A DNA stretch of 64,000 bases from Lantana camara (Eukaryota; Streptophyta; Magnoliopsida; Lamiales; Verbenaceae): contig CM074857.1 in NCBI GenBank assembly GCA_037501455.1, forward strand, positions 105,309,501-105,373,500, given 5' to 3'. The number at the start of each line of letters is the position of its first letter. Positions within the stretch are counted from its first letter, which is position 1. Below the pieces are notes generated by a model. It ran no database searches. It saw nothing but the letters and a program-made list of their open reading frames with translations, and was not told where the DNA came from. Shown piece by piece: positions 1 through 13,500 of the stretch. Position numbers and translations under genes: made by a program.

Positions 1-557
1 TTGTGAAATAGTATTCTTTTGAGCCACATATTATGACAATTCTAAGGGAACGCATGGAATACATGTGAATTCGAACGCACATCATAATTCATATATGTAG
101 GCTGGCAATGGAGTTGGTATATTGGCAGCATATATAGGTTAATTATATATATTTATATATATAAAGATTTTAAAGAAACCTCAAGGTTAGGCAACGTTGG
201 GCAAATGTAGAATTATATATGTCTATATTAGGTCAGTAAAGTTAAACAAGGACATTAAGGTAAATTAATGTAAATAAGTGAACTTTAAAGAATATTTTGA
301 CTCCAAACTATTTTATTGTTTTACATAATTAATAGTTGTATTTTGGAATTAACTAATATAATATGTCCCATACTAATAGTCATATGTTTTAACACAACCT
401 TATTTCCTAAACACTTTGAGTTTTTAATATTTAAATTATAGTATTTAAATCTTTAATGATTCAATTTGGTATAGCACATAGGTAAAGATGATATTGTATC
501 CAAAATTATTGAAGAATTCATAATGTGAATATGGTCTATGCCATTGTTATATAATGA

Positions 558-663
558 TTTTTTTTTTTAATTAAATACACGCACCCCCAAGTGACAAGAG
601 GGATTCGAACCCGAATTATTATTATTCTAGAGAAATAATGCTTTAACCACCTGAACTAACTCC
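558..663 (-). repeat. SINE-like tRNA-derived retroposon
   Basis: Read on the - strand, an A-box-like TAGTTCAGGTGG is followed about 45 bases later by a B-box-like GGTTCGAATCC. A GT-rich tail then ends in a run of A (the T run at about 550-558 on the + strand). This RNA polymerase III promoter spacing with an A tail is the plant SINE layout. It is not a tRNA gene because no cloverleaf or anticodon arm can be drawn between the boxes. I did not find clear target-site duplications. Confidence 0.55.
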
Positions 664-1009
664 TATTGTCTATTATATAATGAAGTTTAAATAGTCTATT
701 TCCCCTCAAAAATTGATTTTTCAGTAATGAAAAATAAAAAAGAAAGAAAGAAAAAAGGGTATATGTTATCCACAAGAGGACTATTTTGTGGTTGAAATTT
801 AGAACATGCGATTCGCCCACAAGTATTTTTGAGGATATTTTGTCATTGATGGACTTTTCCATGCAAATTCATTTCAAATATATGACTACTAATTCATATT
901 CTTTCATGTTTGATACACTTGAGTTTATGGTGTATAAATACATAACAATATTACGTTACGTACAAGACACAATTTAAATACAACAACACAATAATATTTT
1001 ATAATGTAT

Positions 1010-1120
1010 AGATACAAATAATACGAGTGCATAGAAAATACGGTATGAACACGACAATAAGTAAATTTTTTAAAATTTCTACGTAGTGTTCGACACACGT
1101 ATCTGATATAATTATTACAA
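1010..1120. repeat. Degenerate copy of the GACACG dispersed repeat
   Basis: The stretch contains runs such as ATACGGTATGAACACGAC and GTGTTCGACACACGTATC, which match the better preserved copies near 6,430, 14,566 and 63,345. A second weak copy rich in CGATACGA lies at about 2,190-2,345. Edges are not clear in either. Confidence 0.4.
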
Positions 1121-2539
1121 AAATCTTATAGTATACAAATAACTAAATTAAAGAGTTGGAGCTTAATCATAAGTAGAAAGCGGCAAGAAGACAAACATAG
1201 GAATCTCCAAACAAATCCAAGCCAAAAGTTTTACATTAGTTGCATTATCTTTTAAGAGTCACAAGACCCACAACAAAAGCAAATAGTAATTTTCCCCACA
1301 TATTAATTAATTAATTACATAAATAAACAAGTCAACTCATCTAGTAGCCTTTATTTTTTAGGGGGGTAAAAGTGCAAATATCCACAAGTTGAGTGCCTAA
1401 TTAATAAATATTTGCACTACTTGTTTGGTAGAGGCAAAGGCTTACAATAGACAAGATGATGGGGTAGCATTGGAATATTAGTTTATTAGTTGTATAGAGT
1501 ATTGAGGAACAGTGTCATTAAATTCACAAGAGGATTAGCCCACATGGATGCCAAACTAATTGTTCATTAGCTGTCATTTTATTAGTTAATCAAGTTACCC
1601 CTTGTTGACTCCACTCTTGTACATCAAAAAACCTGATCGATACGATTTTCCGATGAGCATGTTAAAGAAATAGATTTTGATGCGTCATAAATTTATCGAT
1701 TTTGGTAATTTTCGATGGCTTTTCGCCTTTCGGCAGATTGTTTTCTCAAAATTTAATATTTATTTTTTGTATTGTACAAATATAGATATCATTTTTTCTT
1801 ATAATTATTCTATACACGTCGTATATATAGGAATGATTATAAAGTTACGGGAATCGTAAACGATCATACACACTTAGATTTCCGTAATATTACGTAGCAA
1901 ATAATATGAGACTGCAACAACTTTTACTTTGAAAATTGAAAAATGTAATTATTTTTGTTAAAAGAATGGTTAAGGAAGCCCTTGAGTTGAGGCTAATCTT
2001 GTTCAAATAATTAGGGCATCCAAAATTCAAAGAAAAGGGATGGTGTTATTATTATTAGTATTCAATAACAGATAGGAGGTCCCATTAATAAGCTTCTCCA
2101 ATATCTCGATAGATTAGTCACTCACTCAATTAGGGTGGCGAAAAACTCTGACTGATCAAAAATAAAAAATAAGAGGTGCAAACATATTATGCGTGAATAC
2201 ATATACAACGATACAAAATACGATACGAACGATATAAACACTACACGATACGATACGAACTTGACAATATAGCTTGGGTTGATATTTTTAGCTGCACACA
2301 CTTTTTAAAAGTTGGAAAGCTATTAAATTAGAAGTTGGTAGTGTACTAGGATCATCAATGCACTAGTTTTCCATAACAAGGTCATTTTGGTCAATTGACA
2401 GCCACCCAAAGATACCTAGAACTGATGTAACTTGGGAAAGTTTCCCAAGGGCAATTCCGTCATTTCAACCATAAATTCTTTTCATGAAAGCACATAGAAA
2501 TTAGAATTGTAGAATCATAGGCTTTTCCTTCTCTCATTC

Positions 2540-3943
2540 ATCTCTCTCTCTCTCTCTCTCTGATAGTGTCTCTCTGTCAGCACCCTCCCCAATTACAAAC
2601 GACATTATGATAGTAAAAATAAACAAAAGGTGGTAGATGCATGAGTAAAACACCAACTACTTGTTTGTGTATATTACAAATCAACTCCCTTTCTCTCTTT
2701 CTTTTTCTTATTCTTACCATCTTCCTTTTGTAATCCACACAAATTAAAACCACCACCCCCACCACCCCCCTTCTTGATTTTGATTTCTGCCTCGGTTTCC
2801 ACGCACCGCCAACTACCTGTGTTATCCTCCCTTTTTTCCCTCTTTCGCTTTGTTTCTTCAGAGGTATGTATTGCCGCAATTCGGAAGAAATTTAACTCCC
2901 AACTGTTTGTAATGGCATCTTGTGATGCGTGTGTGTGTGATGGATGGATAAAAATGTTGTCTTTATTTGTGGAGTAATTGTGTGTGTGTGCTGTAAACTG
3001 TTTTGTCTGCATCGGTTGACTTATGCTCTTGCACCAATTGTGGGTCGCCATGGCATTGGCTTCTCAATGGGGACGAGTTTCTGTTTCTTCTTGAGCTGGT
3101 TGTTGATGGGTTCTGAATTTTTTTTTTTGTTTCTTGATTTTTGCTTGTGTTGTTTGTTGGAGATTATTGGGTTTCTTGTTTTTACTTTTCTATATTGTAT
3201 TGTCTCCATGAAAGGTGGTAGGTTGGTGGGGTTGACTTAGAGTTCATCCAAAATCAAGATTTTGGGCATTTATGTAGATTCGATGCAATTCTTTCTGTGT
3301 TTAGGTTGATGAGTGATTTGGGATTTATCTTTATGGGGAATTACACCTGTTGCCACCTTTCTTTTATGTTCTTGGTGAGGCTAGTTTGGGGTTCAAGATT
3401 TGTTGTCACCTTTGGTATTATAAGTTTGGATTTGGCATCCCTTTTCAGAATTATGGTTTATGGATGAGGTTTCTTGATTGAAATGATTGGTAGTAGCTTC
3501 TTTTAATTATTTATCGAGTTCGTCTCTAAAGAAGCTGTTGATGGCTGTGTCTTACTTCAGGATCCCTTCATTAAAGTATATTACTCGATTTCTAGATTTT
3601 TCAAATTTCTATCTTTTACCCTTTCTGGTCAACTTTGGCTGTCTGTCCAATTTGAGGGTGTTGAAGTTGAAGTTTTTTTTCCTTTAATATATTACCTCCA
3701 ACAATGACTGCAGTTAAGAAATATCCACTATCGTTTTTATGGGTTGAAGTTGTATAATGTTATGAACTTTGGTTCAGAATATGGGGATGATTGTAATTTA
3801 CATTCTTATGTAGTAAGGAGTTCATTTCCATTTAACTCCATTAGTCCATTTATTGCACTGTGATAAGTATTTTCCATTTTCAGTTATCAAGTTGTTTTTA
3901 CTTACATTTTTCCTTTTGCCTTTTAGGGGAACTGAAGATAGCC
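2540..3943 (+). promoter_or_regulatory. Probable 5' leader and leader intron of the AP2 soloist gene
   Basis: A CT-dinucleotide tract (2,540-2,562), typical of plant leaders, starts a pyrimidine-rich stretch. A good donor (AG/GTATGT at 2,863/2,864) pairs with an acceptor TTTTAG at 3,921-3,926. Splicing these would place only 17 bases before the ATG, so the start codon sits near the beginning of the second exon. The roughly 1.06-kb leader intron is T-rich, as expected. The transcription start cannot be fixed from sequence. Confidence 0.5.
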
Positions 3944-6081
3944 ATGGTCAGCATCCGAAGGCGCAGGCTCTTAGCAATGTGCTCTGGTAATCCGAAATGA
4001 AGAGTGCCGCATTTAGCCTTGATTATAATTTATTTTTAACATTGTTTTTCATATGAGTGCTAACTGTTGGTACTTTATATAATTCTTTAGGGCGAAACTC
4101 GTTCTTGGCTCCATTTTCTTGTGGTTCTTTTGAGCATGGCCACACTCCTGAAAACTCTGATAACACAAAACGAGTCAGCATTCATCCTCTGCCTTTGAAT
4201 GACAAACCAAAAGAGGTACGCTTTTTTGATTCTTGACTTGATTAGCTCATATATATATGGTTCAAATATGAAGTTGTTATTCGTTAAAGTTTGGAGTGAG
4301 CAGAAGTATAAATGTTAAATGCTATATAACATCTTTAATTTTGGTACCCATTTCTTTAATTCTCTTTGGGATGCTTACGGATCTGTTATCTCTAATTTCA
4401 GAGACACATAGGAATGAAGATGGATTCTTTTTCACGTGAAAAATAATGCACTTTAGGATCCTGTTTCATAATATTTCATTTACTCAAGAATGCCTGGTTT
4501 ATACACAGCATGCCAGTAGAATTTTCATACGGATTTATGCTGTTCAACACATGGAAATCTTCGTTGATTATTTGTACACTTTTATTCTGTGTGAAAGTCT
4601 CATTCGGTATTTTGTACCCCAATTCAATCCTATTTATTGTTCATGAAGAATATGCATTAAATCATAGGCTTCCATTGTTAGGAAACCACCTCGGAAAATG
4701 GTCATGGTTCTTCAAATGTGTCTGCTTCAAGTCCATCAAAGGAGCATGTTGTTCAGCAGTTCCCTGGTTTGTTCTCATCATTTATGCTATCCGTTCGTGG
4801 TTCGACAATTATGTGCTTATTTTTGAATCATGAATTAACCAATATATTACTTAATGCATCAATCAAGTCATATATTCTAAAAGTATGTCCTCCTAGCATT
4901 TTTTCAACCTTGTTGAAGCAAAATAGAAGTCTTGGCTTATTTAACAAGTTACGCATCTTTACTCCTGTTATTAAATTGGGTTTAAATTTTTGTATAAATA
5001 TAATTTCCATGTTAATTAAATGACCTCCATCATTTTCTCTTGTTTGAATAAGGTACCTAAAATCCATTTTACACAGTATGTTTTTTCCGGGGCTTTCATT
5101 TTGATCTAAATCTGTACATTTTTGTTTGTTCTCAGAAGTGAAACGCAGGAAAAGACACAGGAGAAAGCACGTGGAAAACCAAGAACCATGCATTATGCGG
5201 GGCGTCTATTTTAAGAATTTGAAATGGCAAGCTGCTATAAAAGTTGACAAGAAACAAATCCATTTAGGAACAGTTGGCTCTCAAGAAGAGGCTGCTAGAT
5301 TATATGACAGGTATTTTTTCTGAAAACCTGCTTTTAAAACGAAATTTTGTACTTAAACATTAGATTAAGATGAGATAAATATTATATGGTGAAAACATAT
5401 CAATGATGATGAAGTGGAAATACGTTATGAGGGAGGTATATGTTATTTCAAAACCAATGGGGGATATTCGTGTAATTATATCGTTTGAGTGGAAGATGCT
5501 AGTAATGTTCACCTTTTCGTGACTAATAAATATAACTTTAACACACCATTATACTTGCAGGGCTGCATTCATGTGCGGAAGGGAGCCGAACTTTGAATTA
5601 TCCGAGGAGGAAAAACAAGAACTTAGGAAGTTCAATTGGGATGAATTTTTAGCTATTACTCGTTCCGCCATCACTAACAAGAGTAAGCCTTGTATATTAT
5701 GAGTGTGCATTATTCTACTTTTTGCCTTTTGTCAGCACTTTGAGAGTGTGCGGAAAACAGCTTTTGCTTATTTTAAGCAAAAATACGCCAGAAGCTAGAA
5801 ACATCTAAAAGTCTAAAACAGCTTTTGCCTTTCTTCAACTTCGAGCTTCTAGATTATTTTTGCATACATATGAAAGTTTGTTTAACCTAATAAAAACTGT
5901 GTTCGTTTTCTTCCAAACACTCATCACAACTTTATGGTTCTCTGCAATTCCTAATTCACCAGAAAGCCACAGAAGAACAGGGACTGGTTCAAGAAGAAAA
6001 TCACTTCAAGACACTGATTGGGAAGTCGAGCAAGGGCTCAATGGTTTTTCGGCTTCCGACGATGACATGTTGGCCCCTTGA
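3944..6081 (+). CDS. AP2/ERF 'soloist' transcription factor, At4g13040-like
   Basis: Six coding exons join in frame into 222 aa: 3,944-3,986, 4,091-4,215, 4,682-4,766, 5,136-5,310, 5,561-5,682 and 5,963-6,081. All junctions are GT-AG. The protein opens with MVSIRRRRLLAMCSG, the usual start of this family. A basic stretch at about residues 88-97 (KRRKRHRRKH) is a likely nuclear localisation signal. A single divergent AP2 domain spans about residues 106-160, with RGVYFKNLKWQAAIKV, HLGTVGSQEEAARLYDRAA and FMCGREPNF. The soloist group differs from classic ERF and DREB factors in this domain and is normally single copy. Its Arabidopsis member is reported to act in salicylic-acid-linked defence; I infer only a nuclear DNA-binding role here. 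The C-terminus (DWEVEQGLNGFSASDD) matches the family in character. Nothing is broken. The neighbouring FHA gene converges on it from the right. Confidence 0.9.
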
Positions 6082-7018
6082 TGCACCTACCCCGTAACAC
6101 GTATTATGTTTAGCTTTGAAGCCAATTATAGTTTTATTCAATTCTTGGTATATATAAGAGCCCCTATTAGGGCTAAAGGTCACATTCGAGTTCTCCATAA
6201 GGAAGGAGAACTAGTTACTATGTTTTATTTTTTAAGTAACAGATGAATCACATGATTTGAGATTATGATTGTCTTTGTCCTAACATTCGTAACATTGTGA
6301 GGATGGTGTAACACTTGAATGTTGCATTCATAATATTGATAATCTTGCCTATTTATATTCAATTGTTGTGGATGAATTTTCATTAGTTATAACAGTGAAA
6401 AACACTAAGCGAGTAGGTTATATGATCACCTACGATGCACGGACGCAACGACACGGACACAATACGAATAAGGCGAAACGGATTTTTTCTTGAATTTTTC
6501 GTGTTAGGTGTGTCGGATGCGATATCCAACACAAATATCCGACGCGATACGACAAAATTGTATCTTTAAAAGTGTTCGAAGTGTCCATGGCTACTTGGAA
6601 ACAATATGGCGAAATAGATTTTTTCTTGAATTTTTGTATATGAGGTATGTCGGACACGATATCCAATACGAACAAAATAATATCTTTAAAAGTGTTCGTG
6701 CATCTTATCACTCAAGAACCCCAAAATATATGGCCCTTTTTGGGAAACATAATGGTAAAGTTTAGGCTTTAATCGATTTTCAATACCTTAGATTCAGCAT
6801 GAACAAACAATAGCAAGCTGCAACAACAAAATGATTAATTCTTCATCCACCTGAAACAACAATGCCAGGTGAATGAAATAGATTGTAAAACAGGATTTAC
6901 ATTACAGCGAGCGCGTCCTACGAACCTTAATTCACAATACGAAGAATCAACACATTCAACAACTTTTGCAATTTTCCAGGCAATAACTTGTGAGATTGCA
7001 GAGGATGTTTGCAATTCT
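6082..7018. other. Intergenic region between two convergent genes
   Basis: It holds the 3' UTR of the AP2 gene (roughly to 6,250) and of the FHA2-like gene (from the right), with a dispersed repeat copy between them. No further coding evidence is seen. Confidence 0.5.
6428..6708. repeat. GATGCACGGAC dispersed repeat (MITE-like)
   Basis: The left end reads GATGCACGGACGCAACGACACGG and the right end GTGTTCGTGCATC, an inverted pair. Internally it carries TTTTTTCTTGAATTTTTCGTG and GTGTCGGATGCGATATCC. The central part is duplicated (about 6,470-6,560 and 6,595-6,690). The same sequence appears at 14,566-14,745, 44,047-44,764 and 63,345-63,500. Confidence 0.55.
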
Positions 7019-8945
7019 CTAAGAGAGTAGCGAGACGAGAGAGACGAACTCCAATGTAACCCGTCCTCTGGATCTTGTGTTGATAACAAAGTGCTCGGGA
7101 TACTTCCTTAACAGCATAAGCAATCCAAACCATGGTTTTCCAACCGCTTCTGGACTTGAATAATCCTCAGAAGTAAGGTATTTCCTCACACGACTGTGAT
7201 GCCACACATCATTGAATTGTTCCAACAGCTGCATATGTACAAAGATAGGATCAAGTGAGTGTAGAGCAACACAACATATGATTTTGAATAAATTAAATAA
7301 AATGCTAAGAGTGGTTTAAAAATGAGATCAAATCACATCAAACAAAAACTATATTACTAAAATGAATAGAAGTCGCGTTTTATAAAATACTAGAGCGACT
7401 ACGAGCCACTAAAATAATCAGACATTCACAACAGAGGGATAATCACACAAATTTATGAGATTACAAAAACTTCCCTCTAGGTTTGCCCTAACACATACGT
7501 CATGAATTCAACTACCGATCAGTAAGTGCCAAGTGCAAAATCAGGCACTCACTGAAAAAAAAAAAAGAAGTAGATTGACGTAACCAACATTCATCGATCT
7601 AAATGTAATGTAAATTCTCTGACAAGGGAGTTATTTTCTCAAACCTCAGGAAAGTTTGAGCAATTATGCAAAAGCCCCAGGTATGTAAATGTAATTTTCT
7701 CTACAATATATCTACTCATTCAGTCAAAAAATACAAGATAATTACAGCATCGAACTATTATCTTGAGCAATAGACGAACACATAACATGGCTTGCATTGG
7801 ATTACAATGGAGAAAATTTTACCTCAGCATGAAGTTTCTCCATCGGCATCCACTCCCCAGGACCACATAAATCAGACAGCACTGTGGCAACTGATGATAC
7901 AACTTCCTTCTCTTCCAACTGAAGAAGTTGCTGGTTGTCAACATCTCTATCAGCTCGGGGTCTTCCATCACCCTTTTTATCTGCACGAATCAAGAGATCA
8001 AGATTAAAGCATAACTCATGGAACAAAAGAATCCATGAAACTAGTATCATTATGGATCAAAAGCTCGGTTTCAATAGTATGATGCAATTGCAACAGCAGA
8101 TTTCTAGCAAGATATGAACATCAATTTTCTACATGAACTGCAAATGGATGACAAAATCAAAATACTCCAACATCCATTTGATTAGAACAGAACACCACAG
8201 AAAAAACAACGAGAATTCTCAAAATTCATGACAAATATAAAATCAAAACAAATAGAGAGAAGTAAGATCGCTCACCGAATTTACCTGCCGATCCCGCCTT
8301 GCCGCCTGAACCATACCCATAACCACCACCACCAGAACCATCGCCACCATCAATTCTCCTCATTCTCTTCCCTCCCAATGATCCATCTTCACCACCGCCA
8401 CCGCTCTCCTCTTCATTATAATCCTCCTCATAATACTCCGGTCTCCCTCTCACCTTCTTCCCATAACCTGACCCTCCACCGCCGGCCGGCGGAGGTAACC
8501 CCAAATTCTGAGCTCCATGATACTGATGCCCAGAACCCGTTTGATAATTATTCACGTGATGCCTAGGCCCGATTGGTCCACCTAAAATACTCCTAACCGG
8601 CAACAAAAAGTAGAACTCTTTGTCTCCGATTTGCAAAAGGTCCTGAGAATCGAGCTTCACCGGAGGGTGGCCCGGAAGGTGTAAAACGCCCTCGACGAAG
8701 CACCCGTTTTTGCCCAGAACCTCGAGCGCGAAACGACGGCGCTGGAAGTCGTAGAAGATGCGGGCGTGGTGGCGGCTGATGTTCATTCCGCCGCCGAGGG
8801 AGGAGAGATCGACGTCGACTGATGATTTCTTGGAGTTGCGACCGAGGATTATGGAGTATGTCTGCATGTAATACTCGAAATCTTCACCTTGTAGCTTCGC
8901 GAAGCCTGCCTCCACATCACTGCCCGCGCTGCTCCCCATTGCCAC
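7019..8945 (-). CDS. FHA2: FHA domain protein, FHA2-like
   Basis: Three exons on the - strand (8,945-8,285, 7,980-7,823, 7,228-7,019) join in frame into 342 aa. The N-terminal FHA domain (about residues 30-120) has the phosphothreonine-binding signature: GR at 35-36, SRHH at 57-60 and GKNG at 78-81. A Gly/Ser- and acid-rich linker follows (about 130-222). Next comes the conserved C-terminal region of plant FHA2 proteins, with QLLQLEEKEVVSSVATVLSD, GPGEWMPMEKLH, VWHHSRVRKYL and a LLMLLRKYPEHFVINTRSRG block, ending VSLLS. Length and order match Arabidopsis FHA2, a nuclear phosphopeptide-binding regulator. The start Met begins the conserved DVEAGFAKLQGEDFEYYMQ block, so the start is secure. The second intron holds a GGATAATTACACT-type MITE. 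No damage is seen. Confidence 0.92.
7436..7700. mobile_element. MITE of the GGATAATTACACT family, in FHA2 intron 2
   Basis: It starts GGGATAATCACAC and ends with a diverged inverted counterpart (AGGTATGTAAATGTAATT). Internal landmarks AACTTCCCTCTAGGTTTGCC and CTCAAACCTCAGGAAAGTTTGAG match the copies in the MEB-like genes. It is among the more decayed members. Confidence 0.5.
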
Positions 8946-9904
8946 TCAATTAGGGCTTGGAAATTCTGCAATTAGGGTTTTGATTTAGGAAAATAGGAAG
9001 ACCGTCGAAGGAAGATACACATATATCCCAAAATTGTAAATTACTCTAAAAACTCATAAAATATTCCTCTTTTATGATCTATGAATTATAAAAAATATAT
9101 ATATATCTTTTATGCTTTTTTTCAATTATTCATTCGGAAAATTAGGCAGACAAATCATGAAATACAAGTGACTCGACATAAATCAAAATTTAAAAAATCA
9201 TATGCAAATTTGAGATTGTATTTTTAATAATGAATGAACTTCGTTGTATATAAATAAAGAAACTTGAATCAAACTGACTGAATAAAAATCGAATGCTTGA
9301 ATAATATTTCTCACTTGATCGGAAAACTATCCGAACGAAGTTCAACTTGACAAATTGAATCAATTTTCTTGAAAAGACCAACTTTTTCTATTTACTTATA
9401 CACTCGAATCCGAAACATTGCATTAGAGAATAAACTCATTAACCACTTGAACCAACTCTTATTAGCTTCTCGAAAACACCAACTTGATATTTCTCAACTT
9501 CCATAGGGTTTTTCTAAAAATATTTCTCGCCATAAATTTACTCTATCTACAAAAAGTACCCCAAAGTTGAAAATAGGTTAGAAAAAAGGCAATAGTTTTA
9601 GAAAAATCCCACTTCCATATCCCTATGATACATGCTAAATTTATCAAAAAAGACAAAACTTTTACTTAAAAACCATATATTTGTATTTTCTTCTTCCCTA
9701 AAATTCTAAAATTTTCATTATATCAACATTACTTATGTCCAATAAAATTCGGGTTTCTAACTCCTTCACAATACTATTACCAAGTCAAAGAATTAACATA
9801 GTCTCCTACTGACAATTGATTTGATCAATATTTGAACTAAAAATTCATTTATTCATAGGCAAATTACTTTACTATGCACAACTACAATTATTTTTAAAAC
9901 TTTA
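8946..9904. other. Intergenic region left of the MEB-like copy A block
   Basis: AT-rich with no gene. A telobox-like AATTAGGGTTTTG lies at about 8,971-8,983, close upstream of the FHA2-like start. A weak tRNA-like relic (TTGGTTCAAGTGGTTAA on the - strand, then a degenerate B box) lies at about 9,400-9,460. From about 9,600 the sequence aligns with 39,910 onward, marking the edge of the duplicated block. Confidence 0.5.
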
Positions 9905-10215
9905 AGGGATAAATATTTTTTGTTATCCGAACTATGCCAATTTTTGCAATTTACCATCCAAACAAACTTTCATTGCAAACCGCCATCCAATCTTTGCATT
10001 TGTGACAAAACGCCATCTAAACCATTTTTTTTGGTGGTTTTGGGAAAAAAATTGACACGTGGTATTTTCCTAAAATATACACGTCACACCAAACCACCTT
10101 CAGATGACGTTTTGTCACAAATACAAAGATTGGATTACGGTTGCAATGAAAGTTTGTTTGGATGGTAAATTGTAAAAATTGACATGGTTCGGATGATAAA
10201 AAAATATTTATCCCT
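9905..10215. mobile_element. 311-bp foldback MITE
   Basis: Two arms of about 120 bases are near-perfect inverted repeats: the left arm begins AGGGATAAATATTTTTT and the right arm ends AAAAAAATATTTATCCCT. Both arms contain the CAATTTACCATCCAAACAAA motif and its complement. The homologous position at 40,195-40,220 lacks the element, so it inserted after the block duplicated. Flanks TTTTAAAAC (left) and TTTGTAAAC (right) look like a diverged 9-bp target duplication. There is no coding capacity. Confidence 0.8.
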
Positions 10216-10591
10216 ATTTGTAAACATTAAATGGTATGAATCTAACTACAATTTCAGTATTTTCCAACTTTAATAATCTAATAAAATTTAACACAATCTT
10301 TTTAATGTGAATTATATAATATATAAACCACCCAAATTTATTCATATGAAACACAACATTATTATTTATTATATAACATCAACAGTATTTTGCTGGTTCA
10401 TAACTCACATCACCAAAACTTGAGCCACCGAAGAGGATATAACGATACGAGCACGACCGGTAGGAACGATCGCCCCCTAACAAACAACGTTTTCAGAAAT
10501 ACTTATACTAAAGTGTCCTTCGTATTTTAACAAAATCTAACCTCGTCACCTAAAGTTAAAATTTCCAACTCCGTCCCAACTGTAGACGACA

Positions 10592-13500
10592 TCAGTAAGA
10601 AGCAGCCCAAGATGCAACATTGTCCGAAGCAGTTGGAGCTGTTTCAAACCAGCTAAACTTCTCCATGAGCAGCTCGATGAGATCGCCAGCCGCATACGCG
10701 ACACCGGAAACACACACCGCCATGGTCACATAATAAAGAATCTTCTTAACGTAGTCACTCAACTTCTTTCTCCCTCCAACATAAGCCTTTCCGATTGCAA
10801 GAACGACGACGCATGCAAAAGAAGATGCTGCAACTGCAATGATCTTGTAGTCCTTGTTGTTGCTCTCGCGAAAGGCGAAGCCATAAACAACGGGAGGGAT
10901 GAGACCGAATATGAGGAACGATAACATCCCAAAAGTTGCATGGAGTGGAAAGTTGGCTTTCTTGCCAATTAGTTCTTCGTACCTATCGACTTGCTGGTTT
11001 GAGATTTCTCGAGGGCTCTCATTTTTCATGTCCTTCAGCTGTAAAATTTGATTGTCAGTGAAGACGGGTAATGTTAAAAATGAAAACTTGTGAAGTTACT
11101 GTGAAAAAGAGCAATGCTATCTGTGACAGAGCCAAAACACATAAAATTAGAGGGATAATTACTCTCGCATACAATAAGTTTCAAAATAATTATGCGAACT
11201 TTCCTTGAGGTTTGAGAAATTACTAAAACATTCCCTGTGAAAATATATTGCAGAATTCTGATGATTTCAGGTCTAATTTCTTATAAATAGCCAATATTTC
11301 CCTTAACACTTTTGATCAAGATTTGAATTGATTCATGCCTATGATAGCAATAGCATACCTCAGGTCAAATTTTAAGAGTATTGCAGGGAGTTTTTTGTAA
11401 TTTCGCAAACCTCGGGGGAAGTTTTTGTAATTAGTTCACTCAGGGTATGTGTGGAAAAATACTCACGTTGTGCCCGAAAATGAATATGCTACCGATAACG
11501 GTTGCAAATCCGATGGCAAGAACGTTCGCTGCAGCAGAGACTGATTAGTTAGAATTAATGCTCTAGCTTCCCATTCAAACTTGAGAATCACAAATTAAGA
11601 AAATACACATACACGTCGTTGCATCAGAAGCAGCTGCAGACGACACAACACTCATGCTTGCGATCGTCTCCATTAAACCTCCGTAAATGATGCATTTCAA
11701 GATTTCCAGTGACTTATAATTAGTAGATAAACGACCACCATCACCACCAGATGTTCCTGTGATTAAAATGTGCTTGAATAATTAATTCCTTTTAATTATT
11801 CCATTAATGAAAAAAATTATTCTGTTAATTAATTATTACCTGTTCCAGGGACTTCAAATACGACATCAGATGGACTCGTTCCAGGGTCGACATTGGACAC
11901 AGGTGGTTTAGCCTCATCAGTTCCTGCACAGAAGCATGTAAAGTGCAAAAACAGTCATGTAAAAATGGTCGTTTAAAGTAAATTCAGAGACCTTTTTAAC
12001 CTGTTTTGCCGTAACGTTTTGTATTGGGATAATTACACTTTCATACCCTGAGGTGTTACCTAATCTCACAAACCTCCCCCTGGAAAATTACAGATACATC
12101 CCCTAGTACATACGCTATACAGATGGACGTATTTTGATGATGTCTGTCTCAAATTTTCTTCGAAAAAATTATTCTGTTCCTTATTTTAGTTTTAACAAAT
12201 AACAAGTGCATAATAGCCAAGTGAGTGTTTCTCAGGGGATATTTCTGTAATATCTCAAACTTCAGGGTATGTTAGTGTAACTATCCATTGCCCTTAATTT
12301 CATCGTTATTGGACCAGAACAAGCTGATATATAAGTAGCATTAAAAATGATACCCGGAGGGAAGAAGAATCTGAAACACGACAAGCATCCGTACCCATCT
12401 TGCCCTGGGCCAGGGGGGTGCGTTGGTTCTTTCTGTTTTTTGATTCTTCGACGCATAACAACCTTCCTGATCTCAGACTTACAATTAGGACAGATTGGAG
12501 TGTGCGTGTGAACTTTCTTGAACGACCTTTCGAATTCCATCTCAATTTCCTCAATATCATATTCGTGATCACTCTCTTCCACCACATTAGTCTCCTTTGT
12601 TGTTAAACTAGTTGAAGCTTTCAAGGTTTTATCCTTAGAATTACTTCCACTCATGTTTCGGTTGTTTATGACAGCATTCATAAGCTTAGGAAAGTTGATG
12701 TCTTTTGCTGCAGGGTAGGGGCTGTAGTCCGAAAGAGACAATGGGAGCTTAGTGTTACCTGTGAAACATCATATTGTACCCAACGATTACTGTACCTAAA
12801 ATCCTGTGTTATGTATGACGAAAATTTTTAAAATATGAACATTACACGAAATTTATCGAAAACCGACTGAAAAAGAAAAAGAAAAAAAAAAAAAGCAATC
12901 AAATTTTATTGTTTTTTTTTTAAAGAAAGAGATTGTTACTGGTTCTCCAACTACACAATAAGATTCGAACCGGCAATGGATCAATAAGATTCGAACCCGT
13001 AATCGATTTATAATAGGTGCAGATATTTACTACTAAACTGTTTACTTGTCTCGATAGGTCAAAATTCATTGATTTTCTATCGAATTCAGGAAACTAATGG
13101 ATTCCGATGACTCAAAAATGTTACCGACCACACATCTGTCGGTTAGTCATCAGTATTTCATCACAAGATTTGGCAGGAACCCGACTGTCGACTGTCCGAG
13201 AGATCCGACGCGATCACTCTATTTGTTGGTGGGGAAACGGCCGTCTGACTGCTCGAATTCTGCAAAAGGTCGACAAACATGAGCTCCGGGGCCAACTCGG
13301 GGAAGGTGGGTGTGAGACCCGGGTTGGCTCTCCGACGCTCAAGTCAGGATCGATGAAGACGATCGGAGAGGTTGAGTGGTGAAAAGAGTTAGGTAGAAAA
13401 ACTTCCCGTGCAATAAATGAGGAGGGGGTATTTATATGGAGAGGACAGAGAAGTTACCGCATCGACGTGGCGGCATGGGGAGCTGACAGGTGCCCCATTA

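Larger units (their letters stand above)
1..2520. other. AT-rich intergenic DNA without a recognisable gene
   Basis: No reading frame here looks like a real protein; the few open frames are short and low-complexity. The stretch holds a SINE-like copy near 560-660 and two degenerate copies of the CGATACGA/GACACG dispersed repeat (about 1,010-1,120 and 2,190-2,345). A run of CT dinucleotides near 2,540-2,562 marks the start of the next gene's leader. Confidence 0.6.

Noticed and set aside
558..663. A tRNA gene on the - strand
   Set aside because: Only A- and B-box-like words are present; no cloverleaf or anticodon arm, and an A tail follows.
8228..8566. 112-residue frame opposite the FHA2-like gene
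   Set aside because: A shadow of the Gly/Ser-rich linker; His/Pro-rich with no homology pattern.
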